Origin: Streptomyces sp. TRM49041
Lineage (GTDB): Bacteria > Actinomycetota > Actinomycetes > Streptomycetales > Streptomycetaceae
NCBI RefSeq assembly: GCF_008271805.1
Contig: NZ_VSRY01000103.1
Coordinates: forward strand, 62,001-126,000
Reading direction: 5' to 3'
DNA: 64,000 bases
Shown here: piece after piece, positions 34,231 through 42,210 of the stretch
Numbering within the stretch: position 1 is the stretch's first letter
Layout of the letters: each line of letters begins with the position of its first letter
Made by a program: the position numbers and the translations under genes
The notes under the pieces: model-generated
Told to the model about the DNA's origin: nothing
Database searches by the model: none
What the model saw: only the letters and a program-made list of their open reading frames with translations

Positions 34231-34858
34231 GGCGGTCCCCAGTTGTTCCGGCCGACCTCCTGACATGCAGAGAGCCCGTCCCCTGCCGCAGGGCAGCCTC
34301 ACGCGATCGTCGCGCGTCCCCTGTCCCCGGCCCTAGCTGCGGCTGGCTGCCCGCGCCGGACGGACGCCCCGGATCTCATCTTCACCGTAACTGGGATGGG
34401 CGCTACCAGCCTCCTCCACGGTCACCGCATCGACGCTGATCCGCGTGCGCTGCTTCCGCTCCGAGCTCGGTCCCGTCCGCCCGAGGCTGTCACAGAGCGC
34501 ATACGGCAGCACCGAGCTTCGCTCGTGGAGATCACCGATTGCTCAAGAATCACCGACACGACCACTGCTCATCCAGCCCGGATTTCAGTGTTTCCGCAGG
34601 ATTCCGTGCGCATCACATCTCGGATCCTACAACCGGCTGCAGGATCCGCGACTTGATGCGCAATGTCAACACTCTATGCGCAGCGAGTGCGCAAATCCGG
34701 GCTTCAGTGCGCAATGACTCCGGACCGTAACGGCTGGCTGTCGCTCTATTGCGATCTTTCGGTGCTGCTGCAGCTCTAAGAAATAGTCCCTCCCTGGATG
34801 GGGCCGAGTAGACTATTAAGAAAACGGATCCTCCGTGTAGCAAGATCGGAAGCGCAAG
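34231..34858. other. Spacer with third 20-11-20 repeat site
   Basis: 628 bp with no supported gene. The part from 34530 to 34660 is similar to 37090-37240 (shared gtgtttccgcagga and cctaca), and the four-hexamer repeat copy 3 lies at 34657-34713. Confidence 0.6.
34657..34713. repeat. Four-hexamer repeat, copy 3 (20-11-20 spacing)
   Basis: tgcgca at 34657, 34677, 34688 and 34708: spacings 20, 11 and 20. The third is followed by AATCCGGG as in copy 2. Upstream it shares atccgcgactt-gatgcgcaatg with the others. Confidence 0.85.
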
Positions 34859-35155
34859 ATGAGCGACCCCGATATTCCCACCCCGGAAGAATTCGGATAC
34901 GACCCGGCCGATTTTGGAGCAGACAAAATAAAGGTCACTCCCATAGGTCATAACGCCTACCATTGGACTGCGTACAGCAACAGTGGCGGCCAAATCAGTT
35001 GGAACACTGATCACGCTGGGAACTACATCGATTATAGCCCAGATCCGCGCTACGGCCCTGAAGTGCACATGAGCGATAGGAATATAAAAGGGAGAGGTAA
35101 AACGGTATGGAAATTGGACGACACACCAAATGATGTGCAGGGCGAGGATTCCTAG
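34859..35155 (+). CDS. Small acidic hypothetical protein
   Basis: 98 residues, acidic at the N-terminus (MSDPDIPTPEEFGYDPADFG), then aromatic-rich (HNAYHWTAYSNSGGQISWN). Low GC with A/T-ending codons unlike Streptomyces core genes. Its stop overlaps the convergent pentapeptide gene's stop by three bases. No family recognised. The tail-to-tail overlap and sequence composition support a real gene that travelled with its neighbour. Confidence 0.55.
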   Translation: MSDPDIPTPEEFGYDPADFGADKIKVTPIGHNAYHWTAYSNSGGQISWNTDHAGNYIDYSPDPRYGPEVHMSDRNIKGRGKTVWKLDDTPNDVQGEDS

Positions 35156-36309
35156 ATGAACCTCGCCCCAGCAGCCGCCCAATCAAATTCACTAGAGACT
35201 GGCTGCGTCTTCTCATCCACCTTAGCCCCTGCCAGGCGAACCGTCTCAAGATCTTTGGCTTGCGTGAAGTCGGCGCCACGGAGATCTGCAGAAGTCAAGT
35301 TGGCCCTCTTCATATGAGCATTAGAGAGATGCGCGTTACGTAGGTCTGCACCAGCCATCTCCACCCCCTCAAGCCACGCACCGTCGGCCACGACGGACCT
35401 TAGATGCGCACCACCAAGGTCAGCCCCCTTTTGACCCTCGACGCCAAGCTGCGCCTCCAAGAGCACACTCTTATCAAGACATGCCTCTTTCAGTACAGCA
35501 CCCCGTAGGTCGGCTTTCTGCAACCGCACTCCCCTGGGGTTCTTCAGACTTCTATTGACATAGGCCAGATTTGCGTTGCGAAGAGAGGCTCCGTAGAAGT
35601 TCGCTCCCTGCAAGTTTCCGTTATTCAGGTCGGTGCCGCTCAGGTCCGCTTCACTGAGGTCTACATCGACTAGGTAAGCCCCGTGCATGTCTGCCCCTCT
35701 GAGAGGGATACCTTTGAGATCAGCGTACTGATGGCTGCCTTCTCTAAAACCTGGCACAACATTTGGGATACCTAGACGGTGAATCCTTGCCAGAGCAATA
35801 AAAGCCATTGCAGCGTCCGGCTTCAAGTCGCGGCACACTTTTCTTGCGGAAGCATTACTTCGCCGACCTGGATTCGCCTTGACTGTCAAGCTGGATCGAA
35901 TGTGAACTGCGAGCAGCTTGACAATTGTGGCTCGATCAGCTTTGGACTCGCGAGCTACCCGCTCCAAAGACAGCACTGCGCCGACACGCACGCTGTCTTC
36001 GTTTTGCTTTCCGAGCTGATCCACCGCCCGAGAGAAACGCTCGGTTATCTGCCCCTCCCTGCTCAGTCGAAAACCTTTCCAAGTGAGCAGCGCAGTAACA
36101 AGGAAGAAAGCTCCCGCAAGTGCCTGTACCATTGCGGTTCGCACATCGTTTTCCGCTTTGAGTATCTCTGCTCGAGACAAACCGGAAAGCGCACTGGCTC
36201 CCTCAGCCCTTTCCAAGAGCCACCGCGGATTGAAGACCGCGAATGCTAGAACCCCAAGGACGACCACGGCTAGAGCGATGAAAACGAACACGTCGCGAGA
36301 TCTCTGCAT
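35152..36309 (-). CDS. Pentapeptide-repeat membrane protein
   Basis: 385 residues from ATG at 36309 with aggag upstream. Two membrane helices (about 7-28 and 54-75) precede a helical linker (FSRAVDQLGKQNEDSVRVGAV). The C-terminal 180 residues are pentapeptide repeats of the A(D/N)LxG type (LRGADMHGAYLVDVDLSEAD, GANFYGASLRNANL, and so on), forming a right-handed beta-helix. The membrane anchor plus VRxGAxxxLE motif is a common actinobacterial type of unknown function. Pentapeptide proteins such as Qnr and McbG can protect DNA gyrase, but this membrane-bound type is probably different. Confidence 0.85.
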   Translation of the reverse strand: MQRSRDVFVFIALAVVVLGVLAFAVFNPRWLLERAEGASALSGLSRAEILKAENDVRTAMVQALAGAFFLVTALLTWKGFRLSREGQITERFSRAVDQLGKQNEDSVRVGAVLSLERVARESKADRATIVKLLAVHIRSSLTVKANPGRRSNASARKVCRDLKPDAAMAFIALARIHRLGIPNVVPGFREGSHQYADLKGIPLRGADMHGAYLVDVDLSEADLSGTDLNNGNLQGANFYGASLRNANLAYVNRSLKNPRGVRLQKADLRGAVLKEACLDKSVLLEAQLGVEGQKGADLGGAHLRSVVADGAWLEGVEMAGADLRNAHLSNAHMKRANLTSADLRGADFTQAKDLETVRLAGAKVDEKTQPVSSEFDWAAAGARFI

Positions 36310-36341
36310 CTCGGCTCCTAGAAACCTTACGTGAGGGACCT

Positions 36342-36827
36342 CTATAGTGCTACACGGCAGAGCGCCTTCACTGCGACATCTGGCTCCACATTGATCAGCT
36401 CGTCGAGGCTGACCTCGACCGAGTGCGCCGGTTCTCCTGCAGAGAAGATTATGACCTGTCGCTGACATACATCAGGATCAATGTACTGGGGGATACGAAG
36501 CAACCCTCCGAGTGCAGGCAAGCATCCTAGCGAACACCAAGGAAACATTTTCCTAATTTCCCGCTCGGTTGCCAATCGGCATTCACGCCCAATGCTCTGG
36601 GATGCCGTGTTCATACTCAGCCGCCGCCCTGCAGGAATTATGGCCAGATACCACTTATTCCTGAATCGCCCTGCCTTCAATAGAAGAACTTTTACGACAT
36701 CCAGGGGATCCACGCTGTGCATTCGCACCAGGGCTTCAGTTCTCGCGATGGCCGTGCAGGCTGGAGAATGCTGGTACTCCTTACACGCCACATTCCTTTG
36801 CTGCAAATAGCCTTGAACAGTTGGCAT
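36342..36827 (-). CDS. YbaK/EbsC-type aminoacyl-tRNA deacylase-like protein
   Basis: 161 residues from ATG at 36827. The YbaK fold is shown by PACTAIARTEALVRMHSVDP, VVKVLLLKAG (with the conserved Lys), YLAIIPAGRRLS and the LGCLPALGGLLRIPQ loop, which corresponds to the GxxSPxG-type segment of ProXp/YbaK enzymes. Family members hydrolyse mischarged Cys-, Ala- or Ser-tRNA. It lies just upstream of the truncated AlaRS/SerRS operon but on the far side of a four-hexamer-type repeat. Substrate unknown. GC content is lower than the operon's. Confidence 0.75.
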   Translation of the reverse strand: MPTVQGYLQQRNVACKEYQHSPACTAIARTEALVRMHSVDPLDVVKVLLLKAGRFRNKWYLAIIPAGRRLSMNTASQSIGRECRLATEREIRKMFPWCSLGCLPALGGLLRIPQYIDPDVCQRQVIIFSAGEPAHSVEVSLDELINVEPDVAVKALCRVAL

Positions 36828-37276
36828 CGCCAGCACCCCAAATGCATCAGATTCCGCACCTGGTCAAGCGGGAAGGCCACTCGGTCATGTCTCCAGCTTG
36901 TATCGGATGCGAGACAAGTGCATCTTCACCGCGCTGGCGTGGCTTGTCGCCCCAGTGCCAGCGCGGTCGGTTCTTGGCGTGGCGCCCCATACCGAAACCT
37001 TCTGTGCCCGTTCTGAAGAGCCGACTGAAGTCGTTCTCGCGCTGGCAGAACCGGCGTTCATCGCAACCATCGATGCCTCACCGTCTGTCACCAGCCAGAT
37101 CGCGCAGAATCATCGACTGCTCAACATCCACCAACTCCGCCACTGCTCACTGCACCCGGATCCCGGTGTTTCCGCAGGAACCAGTGCGCAAGAAGCTGCG
37201 GAACCTACAGCCCAAGCGTAAATTGCCCGACTTCGCGCACTGCGCTCATCGGACTGACAGGTTCTGGGATCCGACC
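36828..37276. other. Spacer with partial copy of the cargo repeat
   Basis: 449 bp. 37090-37240 is similar to 34530-34660: shared cactgctca, gtgtttccgcagga, cctaca-cc and gacttc-cgca. Only the first hexamer (cgcgca, 37234) is present, so this copy is truncated next to the operon that ends at 37277. No gene supported. Confidence 0.55.
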
Positions 37277-38272
37277 CTAAGAATGCATCTCTTCCTCGAT
37301 GACGCGCGCGATCTCTGACCACGGTGCGCGTAAGGCACCGACGAGCGACCAGTAGCCGTACATATGCCGGACCAAGGACCCGACGCCAAGGCGTGCGGCG
37401 TCTCGGTCGATGGCACCGATGACCCGTCGGGTGATTCCTCCAGCCCCTCGGGCAGCTGGGGTGAGCCCGTGCCCGAGTAGGAGCGTGGCCGTACGGATGG
37501 CATCCAGAGTGGCTGGCGGGGCCGCTCCGGCGAAGCCGCCGTAGATCAGTTGGTGCCAGCGCTCCTGGGTGCGAGCCCACGCCAGGCGTTCAAGTCCGCT
37601 TCCGAGGTCTACCGCCAAGCGGTCTGAGTGTTCGGTGTTCCATAGGAGGACGATGTCGCCAAGGGCGTGGTCCAAGTGGCGGAAGCGCAACGTGATTCCC
37701 TCGACCTGTCGTCGGCGCCACGAGGACAACTGGCCGTCGACACTCAGGTGCCTTGCATGCAAGCCGAGTTGCGAGAGGACTGTCAGCCAACCGTCGAGGA
37801 TGGCGCCGTACTCCTCTAGTCCGCCGATGCGTTGAACCCGGGATATGTTGACGAAGGAGGTCAGAAAGCCGTCCTTCAAGTGGCCGGTGGCGTCACGCTG
37901 GCCTGTAAAGCGGACGACCGGCTGAGGGATGAATCCGCTCCGGTACGTGTGCGGTTCGCCGTCCTTGAGGAGCGGGTCGAGCGCCTGGACGGCGGAGATG
38001 GTCAGTTCGGTCTCTCGGCCCCAGCGCATGGGGAGGCAGACGTCACGCGGGGCACCGTCCCGCGCGAAGCCGAGCTCCAGGGAGTCGAGCAGGTCCCGCC
38101 ACGTCGGGGGTCTGCGCGGTGGCCGGTAGGGAGTACCGCGGTGGGGATGACGGATCTCGATGTGAGGGCCATCGACGGTGAACTCCCAGTGAGGGCCTAA
38201 CGCGGCGCGCAGTACGCCGGGTATCCGCTGGGCCAGGTCGTCCCCGGCGGTGCCTGTCGCGCGGGTCAGCAC
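37277..38272 (-). CDS. Truncated alanyl-tRNA-synthetase-like protein
   Basis: 331 residues from GTG at 38272, overlapping the glycosyltransferase gene by seven bases. Three segments align by eye with class II AlaRS: GFIPQPVVRF (motif 2 region), VDLGSGLERLAW (motif 3, AlaRS VDTGMGLERIAA), and DAIRTATLLLGHGLTPAARG with ITRRVI (AlaRS [20 protein letters not shown] and LRRII). The editing and C-Ala domains are absent, and so is the rest of the tRNA-recognition region. It is therefore a free-standing catalytic-core relative that may activate an amino or other acid for a small-molecule pathway. Distant homology is inferred. Confidence 0.6.
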   Translation of the reverse strand: MLTRATGTAGDDLAQRIPGVLRAALGPHWEFTVDGPHIEIRHPHRGTPYRPPRRPPTWRDLLDSLELGFARDGAPRDVCLPMRWGRETELTISAVQALDPLLKDGEPHTYRSGFIPQPVVRFTGQRDATGHLKDGFLTSFVNISRVQRIGGLEEYGAILDGWLTVLSQLGLHARHLSVDGQLSSWRRRQVEGITLRFRHLDHALGDIVLLWNTEHSDRLAVDLGSGLERLAWARTQERWHQLIYGGFAGAAPPATLDAIRTATLLLGHGLTPAARGAGGITRRVIGAIDRDAARLGVGSLVRHMYGYWSLVGALRAPWSEIARVIEEEMHS

Positions 38273-39288
38273 GGCCGGGCCGCCATCGCCTGGAAGTGGC
38301 GCACTGGGTCGAAGCGCCGCATCCCCACAGCCTGGACGCGGCGGTGGTCGAGGCTTTCCGCCTGTTCGATGGCGTCGGCGAGCCTTCGTGCCGCGGTCTC
38401 GTCATCCTCCTCCGGGTCGACGACGGCGACCGCACCCGTCTCGTCGCACAGGGCGGCGTGAGCGCAGGTTCCTTCCCGCCAGGTCAGGGCGGCCATGGGC
38501 GTGCCGGCGCGGAGGGATTCTCCGAAGACGGCGGCGCCGGCTTCCACATACGGCCGGGCGTACGTGTAGACGAAGACGGATGCCTCGGCGATGGCGGCGG
38601 TCTTGGCGGGGCCTCCGAGTTCGCCGACCCACTTCACATGGTCGGCGGTGAGGAGGCGCTCGTGGCGGCGGACGTACGTCTCGTCGAAGACGGGGCCGAC
38701 GATCTGAATGCGGCGGCCGAGGATCTGCGCGGCGCGTGCGGCGATGTGTGGTGCCTTGTCCTCGTCGATCCGGCCGAGCCAGATGAGATCGGTGCCAGCG
38801 GTGGCCGGTGGCTCCTCCTCGTCGAGGCCGAGGTGGACGGCGAGCTCGGGGATCGGCTGGTGCTCCGCGTAGCGCTCGATCATCTCGGGCGAGTAGCAGT
38901 AGAGCCGCAACCGGCGGCCGTCGAAGGCGGTGGGGCTGTGCTGGAAGACCGGCGAGTGCTGGAAGGTGGCGACGTCGCAGTCCAGCTCGCTCCAGGTGCG
39001 CGTCCAGGCGGGAAGCGACGGGTACTCGTGGCCGACGACCAGGAGGTCGTACCCGCTGTCGCGCAGCTCGCGCTCGGCGAGCGATCCGCGGGTGAGGTCC
39101 TCCAGGCGGACCGGCTTGCGGACCCAGTCGTGCTCCAGGTCCGTGAGCCAGCCCGGCCCGAGGAGGTGTACGTCGGCGCCTGCGGCTCGGGCGCCTACGG
39201 CGACCGCCCACAGCCATCGTTCAATCCCGCCGTAACCAGCGGGCGGAAAAGCGTAGCTACCAGGGAAGTCGCAGACGCCGACCAGCAC
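38266..39288 (-). CDS. GT4-type glycosyltransferase
   Basis: 340 residues from GTG at 39288, directly abutting the serS stop. GT-B fold features: an N-terminal glycine loop (FPPAGYGGIERWLWAVA), the second-domain start TDLIWLGRIDEDKAPH, and the E-x7-E nucleotide-sugar motif in EAGAAVFGESLRAGTPM. It should transfer a sugar from an NDP- or UDP-sugar. Its position inside the operon suggests the pathway product is glycosylated. Both neighbours overlap or abut. Confidence 0.85.
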   Translation of the reverse strand: MLVGVCDFPGSYAFPPAGYGGIERWLWAVAVGARAAGADVHLLGPGWLTDLEHDWVRKPVRLEDLTRGSLAERELRDSGYDLLVVGHEYPSLPAWTRTWSELDCDVATFQHSPVFQHSPTAFDGRRLRLYCYSPEMIERYAEHQPIPELAVHLGLDEEEPPATAGTDLIWLGRIDEDKAPHIAARAAQILGRRIQIVGPVFDETYVRRHERLLTADHVKWVGELGGPAKTAAIAEASVFVYTYARPYVEAGAAVFGESLRAGTPMAALTWREGTCAHAALCDETGAVAVVDPEEDDETAARRLADAIEQAESLDHRRVQAVGMRRFDPVRHFQAMAARPC

Positions 39289-40581
39289 TTATGCCTCCGG
39301 TGTTCCGTCCGCCGAGATACGGCGGAAGCCGAGGTACGGGAAGAGTGATTCGGGCAGGACGATCGAGCCGTCCTGCTGCTGGCACTGCTCAAGGAGAGCG
39401 GCCAGGGTGCGGCCGACGGGCAGGCCGGAGCCGTTGAGGGTGGCGACGAGCTTGGGCTTGCCGTCCTCACCTCGGGTCCGGATGTTCGCCCGGCGGGCTT
39501 GGAAGGTGCCGAAGTTGGAGACCGAGGAGATCTCGCGGTACGTGTTCTGGCTCGGGATCCAGACCTCGATGTCGTACGTGAGCTGGGCGGAGAAGCCCGT
39601 GTCGCCGGCCGGCAGCTTGATGACCCGGTAGGCGAGGCCGAGCTCCTTGAGGCACGCCTCGGCGTGGCCGACCATCTCCTCCAGCTCGGCGTCCGCCGTC
39701 TCCGGGTCGACGATCTTGACCATCTCGACCTTGGCGAACTGGTGCTGGCGGATCAGACCGCGGGTGTCCCGCCCGTACGAGCCGGCCTCCGAGCGGAAGC
39801 ACGGGGTGTGAGCGGTCATGGCCACCGGCAGCTCGGCCGGCGGGATGATCTCGTCGGCGTAGAGGTTGGTCAGCGGAACCTCTGCCGTCGGGATGAGAAA
39901 GAGCTCGCGGTCGGCGACACCGGTCTTGAACAGGTCCTCCTCGAACTTCGGGAGCTGCCCGGTGCCGGTCATGGTCTTGCGGGTGACCAAGTAGGGGACC
40001 GCGTACTCGGTGTACCCGTGTCGGCGGGTGTGGATGTCGAGGAAGAGCGTGGCCAGGGCTCGCTCCAGGGCGGCGCCGGCACCGCGGGAGACCGCGAAGC
40101 GCGGCCCGGACAGCTTGGTCGCCTTGCCGAAGTCGAGGATGCCGGTGGCCTCGCCGAGGTCGACGTGGTCCTTCGGCTCGAACGGGAAGGCGGGAGGAGT
40201 GCCGACGCGCCGGATCTCGACGGCGAACTCCTCGGAGTCGCCGTCGGGGGCCGAGTCATCCGGCAGGTTCGGGATGCTCAGAAGCAGGTCGCGCAGCTGA
40301 GCCTCGATCTCCTCCTGGCCGGCCTCGATCTCGCGGATCTGGTCCTTCAGCTCGCGGGCATGCTCCTTGAGCTTGCTGATGTCGCCGCCCTGCTTGGCCG
40401 TCTGCTGGACCTCGCTCGCCACTCGCTTGGACTCTGCCCGCAGCTCGTCGGCCGAGCGGATGTTCTGGTTGCGACGAGACTGGAGGGACTCCAGCTCGGA
40501 CAGGTCCAGGGAGTAGCCGCGACGAGCGAGCCGACGAACCGCTTCGGCACCCATGTCAATCAGGGCGCGGGCATCATGCAT
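39289..40581 (-). CDS. serS: Seryl-tRNA synthetase, accessory copy
   Basis: 430 residues from ATG at 40581 (overlaps the phosphatase stop by eight bases). The N-terminal coiled-coil tRNA arm (residues 25-105) is present, with class II motif 2 in CFRSEAGSYGRDTRG and motif 3 in NGSGLPVGRTLAALLE. Length and motifs are complete, so it is probably active. A Streptomyces genome carries its own serS elsewhere, so a copy on a mobile element points to a pathway needing seryl-tRNA, as in valanimycin (VlmL), or to self-resistance, as with albomycin (Alb10). Confidence 0.93.
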   Translation of the reverse strand: MHDARALIDMGAEAVRRLARRGYSLDLSELESLQSRRNQNIRSADELRAESKRVASEVQQTAKQGGDISKLKEHARELKDQIREIEAGQEEIEAQLRDLLLSIPNLPDDSAPDGDSEEFAVEIRRVGTPPAFPFEPKDHVDLGEATGILDFGKATKLSGPRFAVSRGAGAALERALATLFLDIHTRRHGYTEYAVPYLVTRKTMTGTGQLPKFEEDLFKTGVADRELFLIPTAEVPLTNLYADEIIPPAELPVAMTAHTPCFRSEAGSYGRDTRGLIRQHQFAKVEMVKIVDPETADAELEEMVGHAEACLKELGLAYRVIKLPAGDTGFSAQLTYDIEVWIPSQNTYREISSVSNFGTFQARRANIRTRGEDGKPKLVATLNGSGLPVGRTLAALLEQCQQQDGSIVLPESLFPYLGFRRISADGTPEA

Positions 40582-41287
40582 GAGGAAGATCCTTCTGATC
40601 CGGCGAGTGGTGGGATACGGGATCGACGGTAGCAACCGCCGAGCCGTCCCCGTTCCGGAATATCCCCCAGTCACCGATGCCGCCGCTGCGGTCCTGAACG
40701 CCAGTTTCAAGATCGTGCATCAGCGTTCCGATGAATTCCGGCAGCTCCACGTCGGCGATGGCGACGGGCTCGACATACGGCGCCTCCGGAAAGAACAGGG
40801 GCATGGCCTCGCCAGGAGCCCGGTCGCGGTGCCAGAGGAGCACGGAGACCATCAGCCCGTGGGCCACCAGCACGCGAGGACCAGGATGCTCCAGGGTTGC
40901 GAGCACCCCGGTGAGCATCCTGCGGATGCCCTCGCGCTGCGACTCGCTCCCGCCGGGCGGGCGCTCGTGGGCGCCGTGCCCGTCGAGCCAGACGGCGTAT
41001 TCCAGGAACGGGTTTCCCTCGAATTCTCCGTAGTCGAGTTCGTTCAGCCGAGGATCGGTGATCAGTTCCGGCTCGGGGACTCCCATCAGCAGGATGGCGG
41101 TCTGCTGGGCGCGGGGGAATTCGCTGGCCAGCCACGTTTTCACGCTGTGGAGGGGCACGCTGCTCCATCCCTTGTGCAGCGACCGGCGGCCCTCCTCGCT
41201 CAGGCGGATGGGTTTGGTCGGATCGCCGTTGACGAGGTAGCGCCGGCTGTAGTTCGTCTGTCCGTGGCGGAGGACGTACGTCGTCAT
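40574..41287 (-). CDS. Histidine phosphatase (phosphoglycerate-mutase-like)
   Basis: 237 residues from ATG at 41287, overlapping the upstream kinase-like gene (ATGA). The RHGQTN motif contains the phosphorylated His, and the second catalytic His is in VAHGLMVS. A conserved Glu lies in LDYGEFEGNPF. Branch 1 enzymes dephosphorylate sugars, nucleotides and small metabolites. In this operon, with two kinase-like proteins, it may remove a protecting phosphate. The substrate is unknown. Confidence 0.88.
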   Translation of the reverse strand: MTTYVLRHGQTNYSRRYLVNGDPTKPIRLSEEGRRSLHKGWSSVPLHSVKTWLASEFPRAQQTAILLMGVPEPELITDPRLNELDYGEFEGNPFLEYAVWLDGHGAHERPPGGSESQREGIRRMLTGVLATLEHPGPRVLVAHGLMVSVLLWHRDRAPGEAMPLFFPEAPYVEPVAIADVELPEFIGTLMHDLETGVQDRSGGIGDWGIFRNGDGSAVATVDPVSHHSPDQKDLPHA

Positions 41288-42210
41288 GATGGGTTCCTTG
41301 GGGTCGGCGCCGACAGCCATGCGAGGACGTCGGCCATCCTCGGCTCGCGGGGATCACCGGTGTCGAGGTAGAAGAGCAGGCCGTCCAGGGCCAGGGCCCT
41401 GCACCATGGCGCCAGGACGGGCACGGGGATGCGGGAGATCCGTGCGGCTGCGGCCAAGCGAGCGTCTGTGCCGTGCCCGAGGTCGTAGTACACGGTCCAG
41501 AAAGCCCAGTCGAAGGCCGCATCGCCCGCCATCGGGAGGGGATCGATCAGGCGGGGATGACCCAGCCAGTCGAAGAGCACGTTCTCGCGGTAGAGATCCG
41601 CGTGCAGGACGGTGAACCGAGCGGAGTCCTCCTCCAGGGCCACGAGGGCCGGGAGGGCCGCGTCGACGTGCTCCTGCCACGGGCCGACGTCGAGCGATTC
41701 CAGTCGGCGTCGCACCCGGGGGCGTACCTCCTGGTGGAGGTACGTGGTCAGGGAAGGAAGGTCACGCGGCCGGCGCCGACGGCGGCCGAAGGTGTGGAGG
41801 CCCTGGAGGGCGGCGGCCACGGTAGGAAGCTCGCGAGGCGGTCGCTCACCACCACCGGGGCGGCCTCCGATCATCTCCAGGGCCGCCACGGCCAGGTCGT
41901 CCGCCGCCTCGACGACGCCCGCTGTCGGCCCACCCGCCCACAGGCGTAAGGCGGTGACCTCGTTGCGGAACCGGGTGGGATCGGCCCACGCCTTGAGAAG
42001 CAGCGGACGTCCGTCGAAGGTTCCGGCCGTGACGACCACCGAGGCGTGTCCGGCGTCGTGGTACGCCCCGAGCGTGAGCTTCCAGCGCTCCGCCGCGCGC
42101 TCCATCAGCGTGGGCACGGCGTCGAGCCAGCCGGAGACTCCCGGGCCGTAGTGCGTGACCAGGCGCCGCCGGCATTCCGCGGAGACCTCGCCGAGCGTCC
42201 GCTTCTCCAT
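41284..42210 (-). CDS. APH-family phosphotransferase 1
   Basis: 308 residues from ATG at 42210 (ATGA overlap with the MAT stop). The aminoglycoside-phosphotransferase/choline-kinase fold is seen in the catalytic loop FTVLHADLYRENVLFD (HxDxxxxN) and the metal-binding RLIDPLPMAGDAAFDWAFW. The N-terminal ATP-binding Lys is probably in GRPLLLKAWADP. It is expected to phosphorylate a hydroxyl on a small molecule. A resistance kinase is also possible. It differs strongly from the second kinase-like protein in the operon. Confidence 0.85.
   Translation of the reverse strand: MEKRTLGEVSAECRRRLVTHYGPGVSGWLDAVPTLMERAAERWKLTLGAYHDAGHASVVVTAGTFDGRPLLLKAWADPTRFRNEVTALRLWAGGPTAGVVEAADDLAVAALEMIGGRPGGGERPPRELPTVAAALQGLHTFGRRRRRPRDLPSLTTYLHQEVRPRVRRRLESLDVGPWQEHVDAALPALVALEEDSARFTVLHADLYRENVLFDWLGHPRLIDPLPMAGDAAFDWAFWTVYYDLGHGTDARLAAAARISRIPVPVLAPWCRALALDGLLFYLDTGDPREPRMADVLAWLSAPTPRNPS

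Noticed and set aside
37110..37580. 156-residue minus-strand frame
   Set aside because: Shadow of the AlaRS-like gene running into the repeat-containing spacer.
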